Under the pieces are notes generated by a model. It had not been told where the DNA came from and searched no databases. It saw nothing but the letters and a program-made list of their open reading frames with translations. A DNA stretch of 64,000 nucleotides, taken from assembly GCF_009730915.1 (NCBI RefSeq), contig NC_052474.1:8281501-8345500 (forward strand), given 5' to 3'. Source of the stretch: Dioscorea cayenensis subsp. rotundata (Eukaryota > Streptophyta > Magnoliopsida > Dioscoreales > Dioscoreaceae). A program made the position numbers and the translations under genes. Below, in pieces: positions 11,098 through 21,835 of this stretch (position 1 is its first letter; each line of letters starts with the position of its first letter).

Positions 11098-13643
11098 ATG
11101 GAGAAGCGGAGCCTCTTGGACGATCTTTGGAGCGGCGACCCGGCAAGCTTAGAGGCCGGTGACGCCACGGCAAAGGAGAGGAAGGGCAAGATGGTGGTAG
11201 GAGACGCTGGGATCAGACCGGGGTTTTCTTATGCGCAGGCGGCTTGCTCCTCTTCGTCGGGTGAGCACACCACGGCTGGACAGCGGAGGAACGAGCCTCG
11301 CATGGAGAGGAAGGTGGTGGTGGGAACGAAGAGACCACGGTCACCGCGGGAGGGAGCTTGTGGTAGATGTTTCCGAACGTCTCACTCCACGGTGGACTGT
11401 CGGCACCAAGTGGTGTGTCTGCGCTGCTCCGGAGTTGGACATGTTGCTGCTCGGTGTCCGGTTGAGGATCGGCGTAGTCCACGAAGGAGGAGGGTCCACG
11501 AAGGAGTGTGCTGGAGATCCTACCTTCGATCCTTAACTACAAGATGGCAGGCCCGGCGGTCCCATTGAACGAGAACTCTTTTCTCCTGCCTTTCGAGAAC
11601 AGGGATGTCGTTCGGGAGGTGGTAAAGCTCAAAACTTTCGAAGCTATGACAAGGGACGGTAAATGTAGGCTGAACTTGGCACACTAGACTTCGGAGGTGG
11701 GGGCCTTCGGCCGTGCGGACGGGGAGGGGAAGTGGATCTCGATTTGGAATCTCCCGCTCCACGGGTAGTGCTGGAGCATCATTGATCAGGTCATACGGCC
11801 GGCGGGCGATCTTATCGCTTTATCTAAAGCGGCTGAGCCTCATAAGAAGTTTGTGAAGGCTCTGGTGAGGCGTCGACGGGGGGTGGAGTTGCCGATGGAG
11901 CTCGATTTCTCTTTTGGCATGAGAAGATACCATGTTCTTCTCACGGAGGAGAGAGGAGTTCTGCCGGAGTTCTGTCGTACTTCGGGGAGGTATGTGCTGT
12001 GGGAGACGGCCCGGAATGGAGGAGACACTGCTACGGAACTACCTGCTGCTCAGCGGGATCTACCAGCTGAGAGACTGGGAAGGGTTGAACGGTATAGGAG
12101 AACTACGGAGGAGGGCTCGGGAGAGGGTGGATGCAAGCCAGGGGGGCCGGATAGAGGAGGAGGGCTAACGATATTGCAGCGCCGAGCTATCGACAAGAAG
12201 GACCAAGGATGCTCATCTCTGTCGGTTGAGCGTAGCTCCCACGGAGAGGGTAACGTTAACATGCCGTCGGTCGAGCTAAGCTCCCGCGAAGAAGGCTCAC
12301 GTCTGAACCTTCACAGTGAGCGACCGGGGGGAGGATCCCGCCGACCGTCCGACCCGGGTCGGACCGCTGGTCACTGTGGGAAGACCAGTGGGGCTCAGGT
12401 ATCCGAGCTTGTGGGAGAGAAGCGACGTGAGTCAGTGAAGGGGAGCGGCTCGATGGCGTCGCGTGTTGAGTGGAGAGCTCGGCCGCTCGTACGGCGGGTA
12501 TCGAACAGGGACCGTGACACGTGGCAAGTTGCGAGAGATCGAGGGTTGTCGCGGCCGACGAGTTGACGAGGGTTGTCGCCGACGAGGTTGCGAGCTGACA
12601 CCCGTGCCGAGTGGCGACGGATGTGCGACGGGCTGGTGTGCCTCCTGCTGCTTCGGAACAAAGTTAAAGGGAATGAGGCGATTAAGGGGAGCCGTTTTAT
12701 TGAGTCGGGCCAGCGGTTGGGTCTAATCCCTTTTGAAATTGATTCGGGCCTCGATTGGAACCTGATGGGCTTAGACCCAATTGCAGAGGAAGTGGGCCAT
12801 GAAATGGGCCTGACTCAAGAAGATGGGCTGGAGATTGCTACTAGTGGGCTAAAAGATCCTACACTCTTATGTGAGGTGGATAGGGGATTGATGGGATCTC
12901 TTCACTGTTCTGGGACACTGGTTGGACAGGCGGTTGACCCAAATCTCGGGGGAGGACACTCAAAGACAGTAGAGAACCCACTGCCGAGGGGTGACATTGG
13001 TGCTTTTGATCTCCCTGCGAATATTGATCTCGGAGATGTCACGGTGTACCCAGAGGTGATGCCTCCTACAGGCTTTATTTGGAAACTCTCAGAGGGGGTA
13101 TGGGCCCTTTTTCCTGCAGGTCTGAGGGGAGACAGGGGTGGTGGATCAAGGGTTCCAGAATTGCATGAGGGGAAGGGGGATTCGCTGTCGGAAGAGAAAC
13201 TGACCTCAGACGGGGAGGACGGCTCGAACGACTCCACCTCGGAGTTTGAGAGAAATCTGAGGGAATTGCTTCCCGGATTGCAAGAGCAGAGCTCGGTCGG
13301 GGGCAAAGAACCCCCAGTGGGCTCCAGAAGAAGCGAGAGACAAAAGAAGCCGTCTTCAAGATTTAACGAAGAGGCGGGGTTTATCCCCGAACCGCCAAAA
13401 TCTTCTAAGAAGAAGACTGTGCAAGAAGGGGTGCAAGAAGGTACTACACATAAACCTCTTCTTATTTCCGACTGGACTAATGAACAACTTATCAGTTATT
13501 GCAATGCTTGCGGTATTGATTTTTCTGACTCTGCTAGTGTTAGCTTGAATAGTCTACGTTTACTAGAGTTGGCCCGCACGATCCATGTGGCAGGTCAGGC
13601 GGAGACCTCTTCTGAGGTCCGCGTTCCACATCAGTGTTTATGA
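11098..13643 (+). pseudogene. LINE ORF1 (DUF4283 / zinc-knuckle RNA-binding protein), frameshifted
   Basis: The N-terminal frame 11098-11568 contains two adjacent CCHC-like knuckles (CGRCFRTSHSTVDC and CLRCSGVGHVAARC), expected for a nucleic-acid chaperone that packages LINE RNA. The following frame (about 11530-12040, with stops near 11686 and 11767) has the look of the DUF4283 region of plant LINE ORF1 (for example FENRDVVREV, ISIWNLPLH). The C-terminal frame 12573-13643 is acidic and low-complexity and ends with a TGA that overlaps the ATG of ORF2 as ATGA (13640-13643). At least two frame changes separate these parts. Confidence 0.8.
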
Positions 13644-16600
13644 ATATTATCACTTGGAATGTTAGGGGCCTGGGGAGACCGGCAAAAAGATTCCTGGTTA
13701 AGGATTTTCTTTGTCTCCACCATGCGGATGTGTGCTGCTTGCAGGAGTCCAAACTAGCGTCGGTTTCGCAAGCTATGTGGAGAGAGATTGGGGGTTCTAG
13801 GTTGGATCAATTTGCGGTCGCCCCGGCTGATGGGACATCGGGAGGGATGATTGTCGGGTGGAATAGCACTAATATCGTTGGGAAACTTGAACAGGTGGGG
13901 GCTTTTAGCATCACGCTGGAGTTTCGCGACAAGAGAGACAACTTTTGCTGGAGATGCACTTCGGTTTACGGTCCTATTGCGAGAGACTTGAAACTTGGGT
14001 TCTGGGAGGAGTTAAGGGGTTGTAGTGGTGATCCCCTAATTCCCTGGGTACTATGTGGGGACTTCAATGCCATTTTCTCCATTGAAGATAAACCGTCTGG
14101 GACCCCAAACCCGAGGGATCTTCATTCGGCTAATCGGTTTCTTCAGGAAGTCCATCTTTGTGAACCGATGGCAGTTGGGAGGAGATACTCTTGGACCAAC
14201 GGGCAGGTGGACCCTATTTGGGTGAAACTGGACCGATTTTTTGTGAACGTCGCCTGGACTGATCGCTTCCCATGTATGGTCCAAAATAGTTTACCTAGGC
14301 TAGGATCGGATCATGTCCCCATCCGGCACGAAGTGGGGGGACACTGCTCTATCCCTAGAAACTTTAGGTTCGAGCTAGTGTGGTTTATGGCGGAGGGTTT
14401 TATGCACCTTGTGCAGCAATGGTGGATGGAGATGACTCCTGAAGGCTGTGGTGCTTTTGTGGTTGCTAAGAAACTGGCTGGTCTCAGGGAGCGGCTAAGG
14501 AGATGGGCCAAAGTTTGTTTTGGGTCTATCAAGTTGAAGAAGCTTAACCTTCTACATGAGGTGGAGAAGTTAAATGTCCTTAAGGAGGCTAGGAATTTGT
14601 CACCGGATGAGCTTGGTCAGGAGCTCCACCTTTTGAATTCGTTACAAGATATTCGTAAGCAAGAGGAAATTTACTGGCGGCAAAGGTCGAGGCTTCAGTG
14701 GCTGCAGGAAGATGACGAGAACACTAAATTCTTCCACTCTATGGTGAATGGGAGGAAATGCCGGAACCTTATCCCGGGTTTCTTTCATGAGGGTAGGCTC
14801 ATCTCGGACCCAAAAGCGGTGGGAAGGATGCTTGTTAATCGGTTTCAACAACAATTTGGAAGCAAGCGGACATAAAGACTCAAGGTGGACTTGTCTAAGC
14901 TCTTAGCAAACAAGAGACATGTGGATTTGACTGGGCTGGATAGGCCTTTTACAATGATTGAGGTTAAGGATGCGGTCTTCAGTCTAGGGGGGATAAAGCC
15001 CCGGGACCGGATGGATTCCCGATCCACTTCTTCAACAAATTCTGGGAGACGGTCAAGGACGACATTTTCAAGCTCTGTGAGGATTTCTATTTTGGAAGAG
15101 CTAATTTAGAAAGGATCAACTGGGCGAACATTGTGCTCATCCCCAAGGTGGTGTCACCTGAATCCCCGGGAGACTATAGACCCATCAGTCTTATTAATTC
15201 ATCTCTTAAAATTGTTTCCAAAATTATGGCTACTAGGCTCAGTAAGGTGATGGACAATTTAGTGGACAATTCCCAATCTGTATTTCTGAAGGGGAGATGC
15301 ATTCTGGACAACGTGGCGATGGCTGAGGAGCTGATTTTTAGCATGAATAAAAGGAGACTTCCGGGGTACATCTTGAAAGTGGATTTCGCGAAGGCTTTCG
15401 ATATGGTGGACTGGGAATTCCTTTTGGACTTGCTCAAAGCTCGGGGCTTTGGTAGCAGGTGGATGGGATGGATTGAGAGCATCCTATCCTCTACTAAAGC
15501 TAATGTGCTGGTTAACGGGGCTCCGAATGGTTATATCCGTTACCGTCGGGGTCTGCGGCAAGGAGATCCTTTATCTCCATTACTTTTCATCTTGGTTACT
15601 GATGTTCTTAGCACAATTTTTGAACATGCCCTAGCATCAAGGGTCTTGGTGGGGGTGCCACTGGGTAATTTTCATAACAAGTGCAACCTTCATTATGCGG
15701 ATGACTTACTGATTTTCACTTCAGGTGGTTTGGAGGATCTCAGAATCATCAAACTAATTTTATTCCTGTTCGAAGGTTTGTCCGGCCTCCAGATGAACTT
15801 CTCTAAGACGTGTCTTTACTCGGCAAAGAAAGGGGTGCACCCTGAGGAGGTAGCTGCGGGGACTTTGAACTGTAATGTAGGGTTGTTACCGGTTACTTAC
15901 TTGGGCATCCCAATCTCAGGAGGAAGGCCCCGTAAGCAGGAGTGGGAAGGCCTTATTGCTAAAGTGCGTAGCGATTAACTTCTGGAAGAGTAGGTATCTT
16001 TCCATCATGGCGGGCGATACCCCGTTAAACTCGGTGTTGTCGGCAATTCCAACTTATTGGATGTCTATCTTCGCCCATCGCTGCGTGGGTGATTAAAAGC
16101 CATTGACCGGATAAGAAGGGATTTTTTATGGTCGGGGCCAGACATTGATAAACCTGGGTGTAGGTTAGTTAACTGGAAAGCGCTGTGCCGGGCCAAGGAG
16201 CAAGGTGGCTGGGGGATCCTCGATCTTCATCACTTCAACTGGCTCTCTGGGGAAGTGGTGGTGGAAGTTAGCAAATGATGAGATTGGGGAGGAGCCGAGG
16301 TGATCCGGTTTTAATTACGGTAGTAGTTGCGGGGATCTGTTCACTAAAAGGAGGGAAGGATGTCGCTCTTCCGACATGGGGTCCCCGAGCGTGTATCCCG
16401 ATCTTACGGTCGTCGTGTCCCTAAGTGAAGTTAATTCTGGTGCGAACACTTTCTTCTGGAAAGATAGATGGCTCAACGGCAAAGCACCCATGTATGTGTG
16501 GCATGATCGATGTAGAGGTGTGGACGACGATGACGCTTCTTTCAAGGATTTGGCACACTTGCTCGAGGGGCACCCCTTCCATGAGGGATGCGATTTAGTT

Positions 16601-17279
16601 CAAATTAGAGATAGGGTGGCGGAATAGTGGGAATGATGTGAAGGACATAAAAAAAGATGGGCGCTTAATGGAACCGGGGCTTTCTCCAGAAAAGTCACTC
16701 AATAACTTCCTTATTGATGGGGGTGTGAGGTGTGAAATTGCAAAATTCTTTTGGAAAAGTAAATGCCCAAAGAAGATTAACATTTTTAACTGGTTGGTCT
16801 GGAAAAATAAGATTTTGACAATGGACAACCTGGAATTAAGACGATGTAACAAACTCCCAACTGCAACTTGTGTCATGTGCCATGCGGATACAGAATCTGT
16901 GGATCACCTGTTCCTTAAGTGCCCTGTTGCCAGGGAAGTGTGGGGCTACTTTCGCAGGCTGCTGGGCGTTCCGGAGCCTCCGACTTCAATGATTGGGGTG
17001 TGGCGAGAGTGGAGGGGAGCTGTGCGGCCCAACAGTAGGGTAGCAGTGGACTTAGTGGTCAAGGCGTTAGTCTGGAATATTTGGATTGCACGCAATGATA
17101 GAATTTTCAATGATAAAATTTTGCCTGCTACTTGCATTCTGTTATGTATTAATCGTATGCTCGCTGTCGTGGTTCAATGCTCTTGCGGATGGTGCTAAAG
17201 GCGAACCGGAAGATACCATGGCTACGCTGATCGAAGCCTTGAGTTCCTTGAGTCTAGGAGCCGGAGGGACAGGGGGATA
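13640..17279 (+). pseudogene. LINE ORF2 (endonuclease-reverse transcriptase), frameshifted
   Basis: ORF2 starts at ATG 13640. Its N terminus is an APE-type endonuclease that nicks target DNA (ITWNVRGLGRP; LQESK; CGDFNAI at about 14056; LGSDHVPI at about 14302). A frame break near 14875 is followed by reverse transcriptase from about 15130 (DYRPISLINS; VDFAKAFD; RRGLRQGDPLSPLLF; catalytic YADD at about 15694). Frame breaks follow at about 15978 and 16627. The C-terminal zf-RVT region (CVMCHADTESVDHLFLKCP, about 16871-16928) is in the frame 16638-17198. The last frame ends at 17279. The copy cannot encode a full-length protein. Confidence 0.9.
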
Positions 17280-17478
17280 ATGCAGCCCGAGGATGCACCA
17301 GATCGGAGCACGGAGTAGTCCTTTTTATGTTTCAGTTTGGGAGGATGATCCTTCATTCTCGTAGGGAGTTTGTTTTGTTTCCCTTTATCACTTCTTGTGG
17401 TAAGAGAGGTTTTTGTTCGCCAAGTTTTTCTGGTTGGTTCTACCTTTATTAATTGAAGTGGTTTATCCACCTTAAAAA

Positions 17479-18635
17479 GACCAAGAACAAGAAAACAGAA
17501 GCAATCATAAGGGATGAAGCAAACCAAAACAACTAACAACAAATTAAAACAAAACACATAAGGTAAATAGCGAAGGCGAGGATCACCATCCGATGTCCCA
17601 GATCTTCATAAGCTGAAAGTGGTGTGGATCACTATTAGTTGAAATTTGTGCTAAATAATAATATTAAGGACTGAAAACAAAATTACAAGACACTGTTTTC
17701 TTGTGTTTGGTTAGATGGAAAGATCAGGTACATGTATAAGTAAAATGAAAATTTAATCAAACTGATAAATTTTAGTTATGCCTTCTTGGTCTCCTTCCTT
17801 TTTGCATGTATAAGTAAAATGAAAATTTAATCAAACTGATAAATTTTAGTTATGCCTTCTTGGTCTCCTTCCTTTTTGTTCTTTCTCTTTCTATATATAT
17901 ATATATATATATACAAATTAAAGCATATTTGCAAAGATAATATTGGTTATAAAGATCATGATATTTTTATGCGTTGATGGTGATAGATGGAGAGTATTCT
18001 TTTCCTAGAAAGTTCAAAGTTAGGGACAATAATTAAGAAACATATATGGAGAATATCTGTAAATGATGTAGTTGGTATCATGCTTATTCAAAGGTTAGAT
18101 CGATGGAGACTTAAACGAAACTAAAAATTTATCTAATATATATATATATATAGCTGATCACATTGCTTACATATGTGACACCTACATCACCTCTAATTAA
18201 TCATCTTAAACAATTTCCCTATTTATCTAATCACTAATATATGACAAGATATCTAGTAAATCCTATATACCTAATTCGATACATAAATTTACGCAATATA
18301 TATGTCATATTTTGGAACATTCTCTTATGGATACAAATATCTAAGCTTCAACTAGCATTTGGCAACTTAACACTTATTCTTTATCTTCATTCAATGGAAG
18401 AAGAATAAAAACATATATAGAATGGAAATTAAGAAAGAAGTTATCAATCCAAACACTCCAACCTCAATCCTCTATGAAGTCTAGTTAATTAAGAGAAGAA
18501 GGATCAATTGGAAGATTCTTAATTAAGTAGGCCAACTTACAAAGCTTAGTCAAAACTAAGAAACAGACTCATACATATGCAACTTACATCAATTAATCTA
18601 GCAACATATATATATACCACCTCTGATCTAAAAAT
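17479..18635. other. AT-rich intergenic DNA
   Basis: No gene is visible. It contains a perfect 74-bp tandem duplication (17731-17878) and short AT microsatellites near 17891, 18138 and 18606. Confidence 0.7.
17731..17878. repeat. Perfect tandem duplication, 2 x 74 bp
   Basis: Positions 17731-17804 are repeated without a difference at 17805-17878, starting with CATGTATAAGTAAAATG and ending with CTTCCTTTTTG. Perfect identity indicates a recent duplication or an assembly artefact. Confidence 0.95.
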
Positions 18636-18765
18636 TTTTTTTTTTTTACAAAGTGGGCAAATCACATTTAGAGCATGCACGTGTACGGGCTTTTAAAAGA
18701 TTTGACCTTTCATCATTCGGACACAGGACCGGTGCCAATAAGCTATGAATGCCCTTGGCTAATTA
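18636..18765 (-). mobile_element. tRNA-derived SINE-like element
   Basis: On the minus strand there is an A-box-like word TAGCTTATTGGCA (about 18742-18754) and, about 40 bases on, a B-box-like word AGGTCAAATCT (about 18700-18710). A GTGATTTGCCCACTTTGT tail and a run of A follow (T run on plus at about 18636-18648). This is the architecture of a Pol III-transcribed plant SINE. I could not see a target duplication. Confidence 0.45.
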
Positions 18766-18891
18766 ATATTCTCAAATATTTTTCTATTTGATATAAAAAT
18801 ATATAGAACAAACATAATTACTAACAAGAACTTAAACCACAAAGACAGCTGATCAATCCAAAACACAGACACAAAAACCTCCAACGCATGC

Positions 18892-18933
18892 ATGAATGAA
18901 TGCATGCATGCACGCAGGCATGCATTCATTCAT
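18892..18933. repeat. Perfect 16-bp inverted repeat (hairpin)
   Basis: ATGAATGAATGCATGC (18892-18907) and its exact reverse complement (18918-18933) are separated by 10 bases. The stem contains overlapping CATGCATG words. Confidence 0.85.
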
Positions 18934-18976
18934 TCACACTTAATACACATACATTTTCTCCTCTTCAACCCAAACA

Positions 18977-19011
18977 CTAACCCTAACCCTAACCCTAACC
19001 CTAACTCTAAC
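18977..19011 (+). repeat. Interstitial telomere-like repeat (CTAACC)n
   Basis: Nearly six copies of the six-base unit CTAACC, with one C-to-T change near 19006. The unit is the CCCTAA (TTAGGG) type and not the seven-base CCCTAAA unit of most plants. It lies just downstream of the ERF gene. Confidence 0.8.
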
Positions 19012-19084
19012 ACATCTCTGAATTCCTTGTACTCAACTTGCTTGCACTTCCTTCATGAACACCACAAACTCTTACCAATTCCAA

Positions 19085-19514
19085 CTACTTCACACCACCA
19101 CCACCACCAGCACCACCAGCGACCCTACCCTTAAGTCCGGCACCGGCGACCACAACTCCAGGCGGGAAGTTCAACATAGCCTTAGCCCCACGCATCCTAA
19201 ATGCCGCCCTATCATACGCCATGGCCGCCTCTTCCGCTGTCTCAAACGTCCCTAGCCACAACCTCGCCCCCTTGCCTCGCCGAGTCCCTAATCTCAGCTG
19301 CATACTTCCCCATGGTCGTCTCCTCACTCCTCTGTACCGCTTCTTCACCCCATGCTCGCTTGGCTCAGCAGCTCGTCGCCGACCCAGCACGGCACCACCT
19401 CCACCAATCCCGGGTTCAGCCATGGCTGACGCCCTCGCTTAGCACCTCGAATATCACCATGTCCTGAGAGTCATTCTCGTTCAGTGGGAGGTCTTCTTGA
19501 GAGGATGAAGCCAT
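19085..19514 (-). pseudogene. AP2/ERF transcription factor gene with frame breaks
   Basis: Most of an ERF domain is clear on the minus strand: [14 protein letters not shown], then [20 protein letters not shown] and [18 protein letters not shown] proteins bind GCC-box DNA and regulate stress and hormone genes in the nucleus. From the first ATG (19514) the frame begins MASSSQEDLPLNEN and stops after about 32 codons; a later ATG (19423) opens the domain frame. Inside the domain a missing base in the C run 19308-19311 and an extra base in the C run 19267-19271 shift about 13 residues out of frame; shifted back, this part reads [12 protein letters not shown], the expected beta-strand sequence. A further break lies at the C run 19348-19351. 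All sit in homopolymers, so assembly error is as likely as a pseudogene. The gene has no introns. Confidence 0.8.
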
Positions 19515-20034
19515 GGCTGCGAGCTTCCTCTCTTGATCAATGGCGGTCTAACACTAAAATTGAATCCAAGTTGAAACTCTCTATGTTTTTTTCTTATTGA
19601 TTGACGTTGTGGAAATGGAACAGATTGGTTCTGTTTAGCCCCTTTGTTTTGGAATTAATTACGATGAAAAACCTAGTGGGTTTTTTTAAGTAAATTTTGA
19701 AGAATGGTAGGGAGGAGATGGGTAATTTAGATTCTTCGGTCTATTTTGTTCGGCCGTTGACGTGGACTATGGTGGGTCCTATTGTTTCTGGTTCTAGACA
19801 AAGTGGGACCCCTGGTCGGTTTCGTGGTCGTCGTTTTCTTTCTGGAAGTTTGACTTTTACGCCTGCTTTGATGGAAATTTTCTGGGAATTATTTAATTGG
19901 TGACCTAGTCAATGCCCTAAGACCCACGTTTTATTTTCATTTTCGATAAAATTTAAGAAAAATTGAGAAAAGTATGATTCACGAGGACTGATTAGTAGTT
20001 GGTCTTCACACGCGTTGGTTTTGGTTCAAATTTT
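19515..20034. other. Upstream region of the ERF gene
   Basis: No gene is visible. Because the ERF gene reads leftwards, its promoter should lie here; I see no clear TATA box. Confidence 0.5.
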
Positions 20035-20165
20035 TATTTTTATTTTTATTTTTTTATTTTTTTCTGATAATGTGGGCAAACCAGAGACATTTTGCATAGG
20101 AGTCATTTATTACCACTTAACTATCACAGTCAAGGTTGAGTGAAATATTTAATTATTTTTTTTTA
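20035..20165 (-). mobile_element. tRNA-derived SINE-like fragment
   Basis: On the minus strand TAGTTAAGTGGTAA (about 20110-20123) resembles a tRNA A box and TCTGGTTTGCCCAC (about 20073-20086) a decayed B box. An A-rich tail follows (T-rich on plus, 20035-20067). This matches the head of plant SINEs, but no target duplication is evident. Confidence 0.4.
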
Positions 20166-20650
20166 ATAAAAGCAATAAGCGCCATCAGAGATGGAGGTGC
20201 ACCAGCTATGATGGTTAAACAACCCTATAAAAATTTACTATATAGAGCAAGCTAATACACGGAGCAACGACGGTCTGTTATATGCGTCCAAGATGATATG
20301 TATGAACCATAATTCCACGATGGTAAATCGCCCTAGCCATATAACACTGAAAGAATGGAGAATACGGTCTCTATCATAGGGACCTAATAAACAGTGAATG
20401 AACAAAACTGATAATGGGGTATATGGATTGGTTTTTTCAAAGCCTAGAAGTGGTTTTTTTTATAAGTTAAGCACTTCTGGGTTTTAAAATACTTGTTTGT
20501 TTGGGGTTTTGGGCAGAAACTGTGAAAAAAGCTGAAATTTATCTTTTTTCATAATCTACCCCGTTTCTCAGAAAAGTACTTCTAAGAAGCTATTTTGGGG
20601 TTGTCAAATTACTAAAGTAGCCCTCACAAACAATCAATTTCCCTCAATTC
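20166..20650. other. Intergenic DNA upstream of the GIP1-like gene
   Basis: No gene. Around 20446-20600 words such as AAGCACTTCTGGG and AAGTACTTCTAAGAAGC occur in opposite senses, which may be a decayed miniature transposon. The promoter of the downstream gene should lie at the right end. Confidence 0.4.
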
Positions 20651-20679
20651 TTCTTTATAATCCCTGATTTCCAGAAACA

Positions 20680-20963
20680 AAGAAAACATCAAACCTTCGA
20701 GTGTGTGAGAGAGAGAGAGAGAGAGAGAGCAAGCGTGAAGAAAAGAACTTTTGGGGGCTAGATTGGAGGAAATCATCAAGTGCGCTTCTTTTTCTTGTGA
20801 TTTTTTTGGGGAAATTTTGGTTTTTAGTGATTTGTTTTGGTGATTTTCGCCGTATTGCTATTTCAACAAGTAAGAAGCTTGTAGCTTGTTGAGTTTCCAA
20901 GAGCAAGAGAAAGAGAGAAGAGGAGTCGCATCAGAGTGTCTTGTTGTGGACTCATCTCCACAG
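20680..20963 (+). other. Likely 5' untranslated first exon of the GIP1-like gene
   Basis: A (GA)n-rich leader (20706-20728) and purine-rich sequence end in CTCCACAG followed by the donor GTATCGCC at 20964, and the next DNA is T-rich as in plant introns. TTTATAATCCC near 20653 may be the TATA element. The link to the coding exons beyond the gap is inferred from order and strand only. Confidence 0.5.
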
Positions 20964-21492
20964 GTATCGCCTCCAGATTTTTCATTAAATTTCTATGTTT
21001 TTTGTTCAATTTTATTGTGAATAATCGCATCCAGTTCCATTGGATTTTTGTGCTAGATCTCTATTTCTTGTTAATTTGATAGATCTTTGGTACTGGAGTT
21101 TGATCTGTAAATCTGTGACTTGTGTTTCATATTTGATCTTTTTTTTAATGGATCAATGTGAGAATTTTTAGCTTTTGTTATATTTGATTGGGTAGATCTT
21201 AGTTTTTGTTATCTCAAAATTTGACTTGGGTTTGGTACAATCTTATCATTTAAGACGTGTTTGATAGAGGATTCTCATTTGACTAAAGTTGATAGGGAAT
21301 CCTTCAAATCTCAATAAATACCAAAAACCAGGAAAAGTCTGAAATTGTTCAAAGATCGAACATGAGTAAATTCTCTCATTATATTCTGTTTTTCTTTCGT
21401 ATGTTATACTTGTATGTTTGTGATCTTGTGAGCAATATATTATTTGCACAGATTTTGATTCCATGATTTTACAGAGAAGTCAAATTGAGAAC

Positions 21493-21726
21493 TGATTCAG
21501 ACTAAAGGAAGATCTTTACTTTTATAGACTTTTATTAAGTCTTATTTATGTTTTATTTTATTTCTTTTAATTTTGTTTATTCTTAGGGATCTTTTTGCAT
21601 TTCAAGGTTTTTTTAGGGTTTCCATTATTATAAATGCTTGTAACTTTGAAGCAATGAAGGTATTGAATAATTTTCCAAAACAAAAAAAAATTTCTCTTTC
21701 TATTGATCTGTGTATCCGCTGCATCA
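21493..21726 (+). repeat. Candidate 5' LTR of the gypsy element
   Basis: It begins TGATTCAG and ends CTGCATCA, which is a near-perfect short inverted repeat as in LTR ends. Inside are a TATA-like TATAAAT (21629-21635) and downstream sequence resembling a plant LTR transcript start. The left boundary is inferred because the partner LTR is missing. Confidence 0.55.
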
Positions 21727-21727
21727 G

Positions 21728-21742
21728 GTGGTACCAGATAGA
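21728..21742 (+). other. Possible primer-binding site of the gypsy element
   Basis: TGGTACCAGATAGAG resembles the initiator tRNA-Met PBS (TGGTATCAGAGC) with changes, at the correct place just after the LTR. Confidence 0.5.
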
Positions 21743-21835
21743 GGATGTCAACTGGTTGCGATGGTGATGGTCTTCATAATTTTTTATGTTGATTAGGAGG
21801 CTAGAGCCCCTCTGGGGAAAGAGGCGTTCCAACGA

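Larger units (their letters stand above)
11098..17478 (+). mobile_element. L1-like non-LTR retrotransposon (LINE), nearly full length, decayed
   Basis: Two consecutive frames encode an ORF1 protein with zinc knuckles and an ORF2 with endonuclease, reverse transcriptase and a C-terminal zf-RVT domain. There are no LTRs. The 3' end is A-rich after AAGTGGTTTATCCACCTT (about 17455-17473). The coding DNA is clearly more GC-rich than its AT-rich surroundings. Frameshifts and stops in both frames indicate a dead copy. The 5' boundary and target duplication could not be fixed by eye. Confidence 0.9.

Noticed and set aside
11213-13359. Minus-strand and alternate-frame ORFs in the LINE ORF1 region
   Set aside because: High GC content makes all frames open; the zinc knuckles and the ORF2 context fix the plus-strand reading.
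18977-19011. Chromosome end
   Set aside because: The telomere-like tract is only about 35 bp and lies between other sequences with genes on both sides further along.
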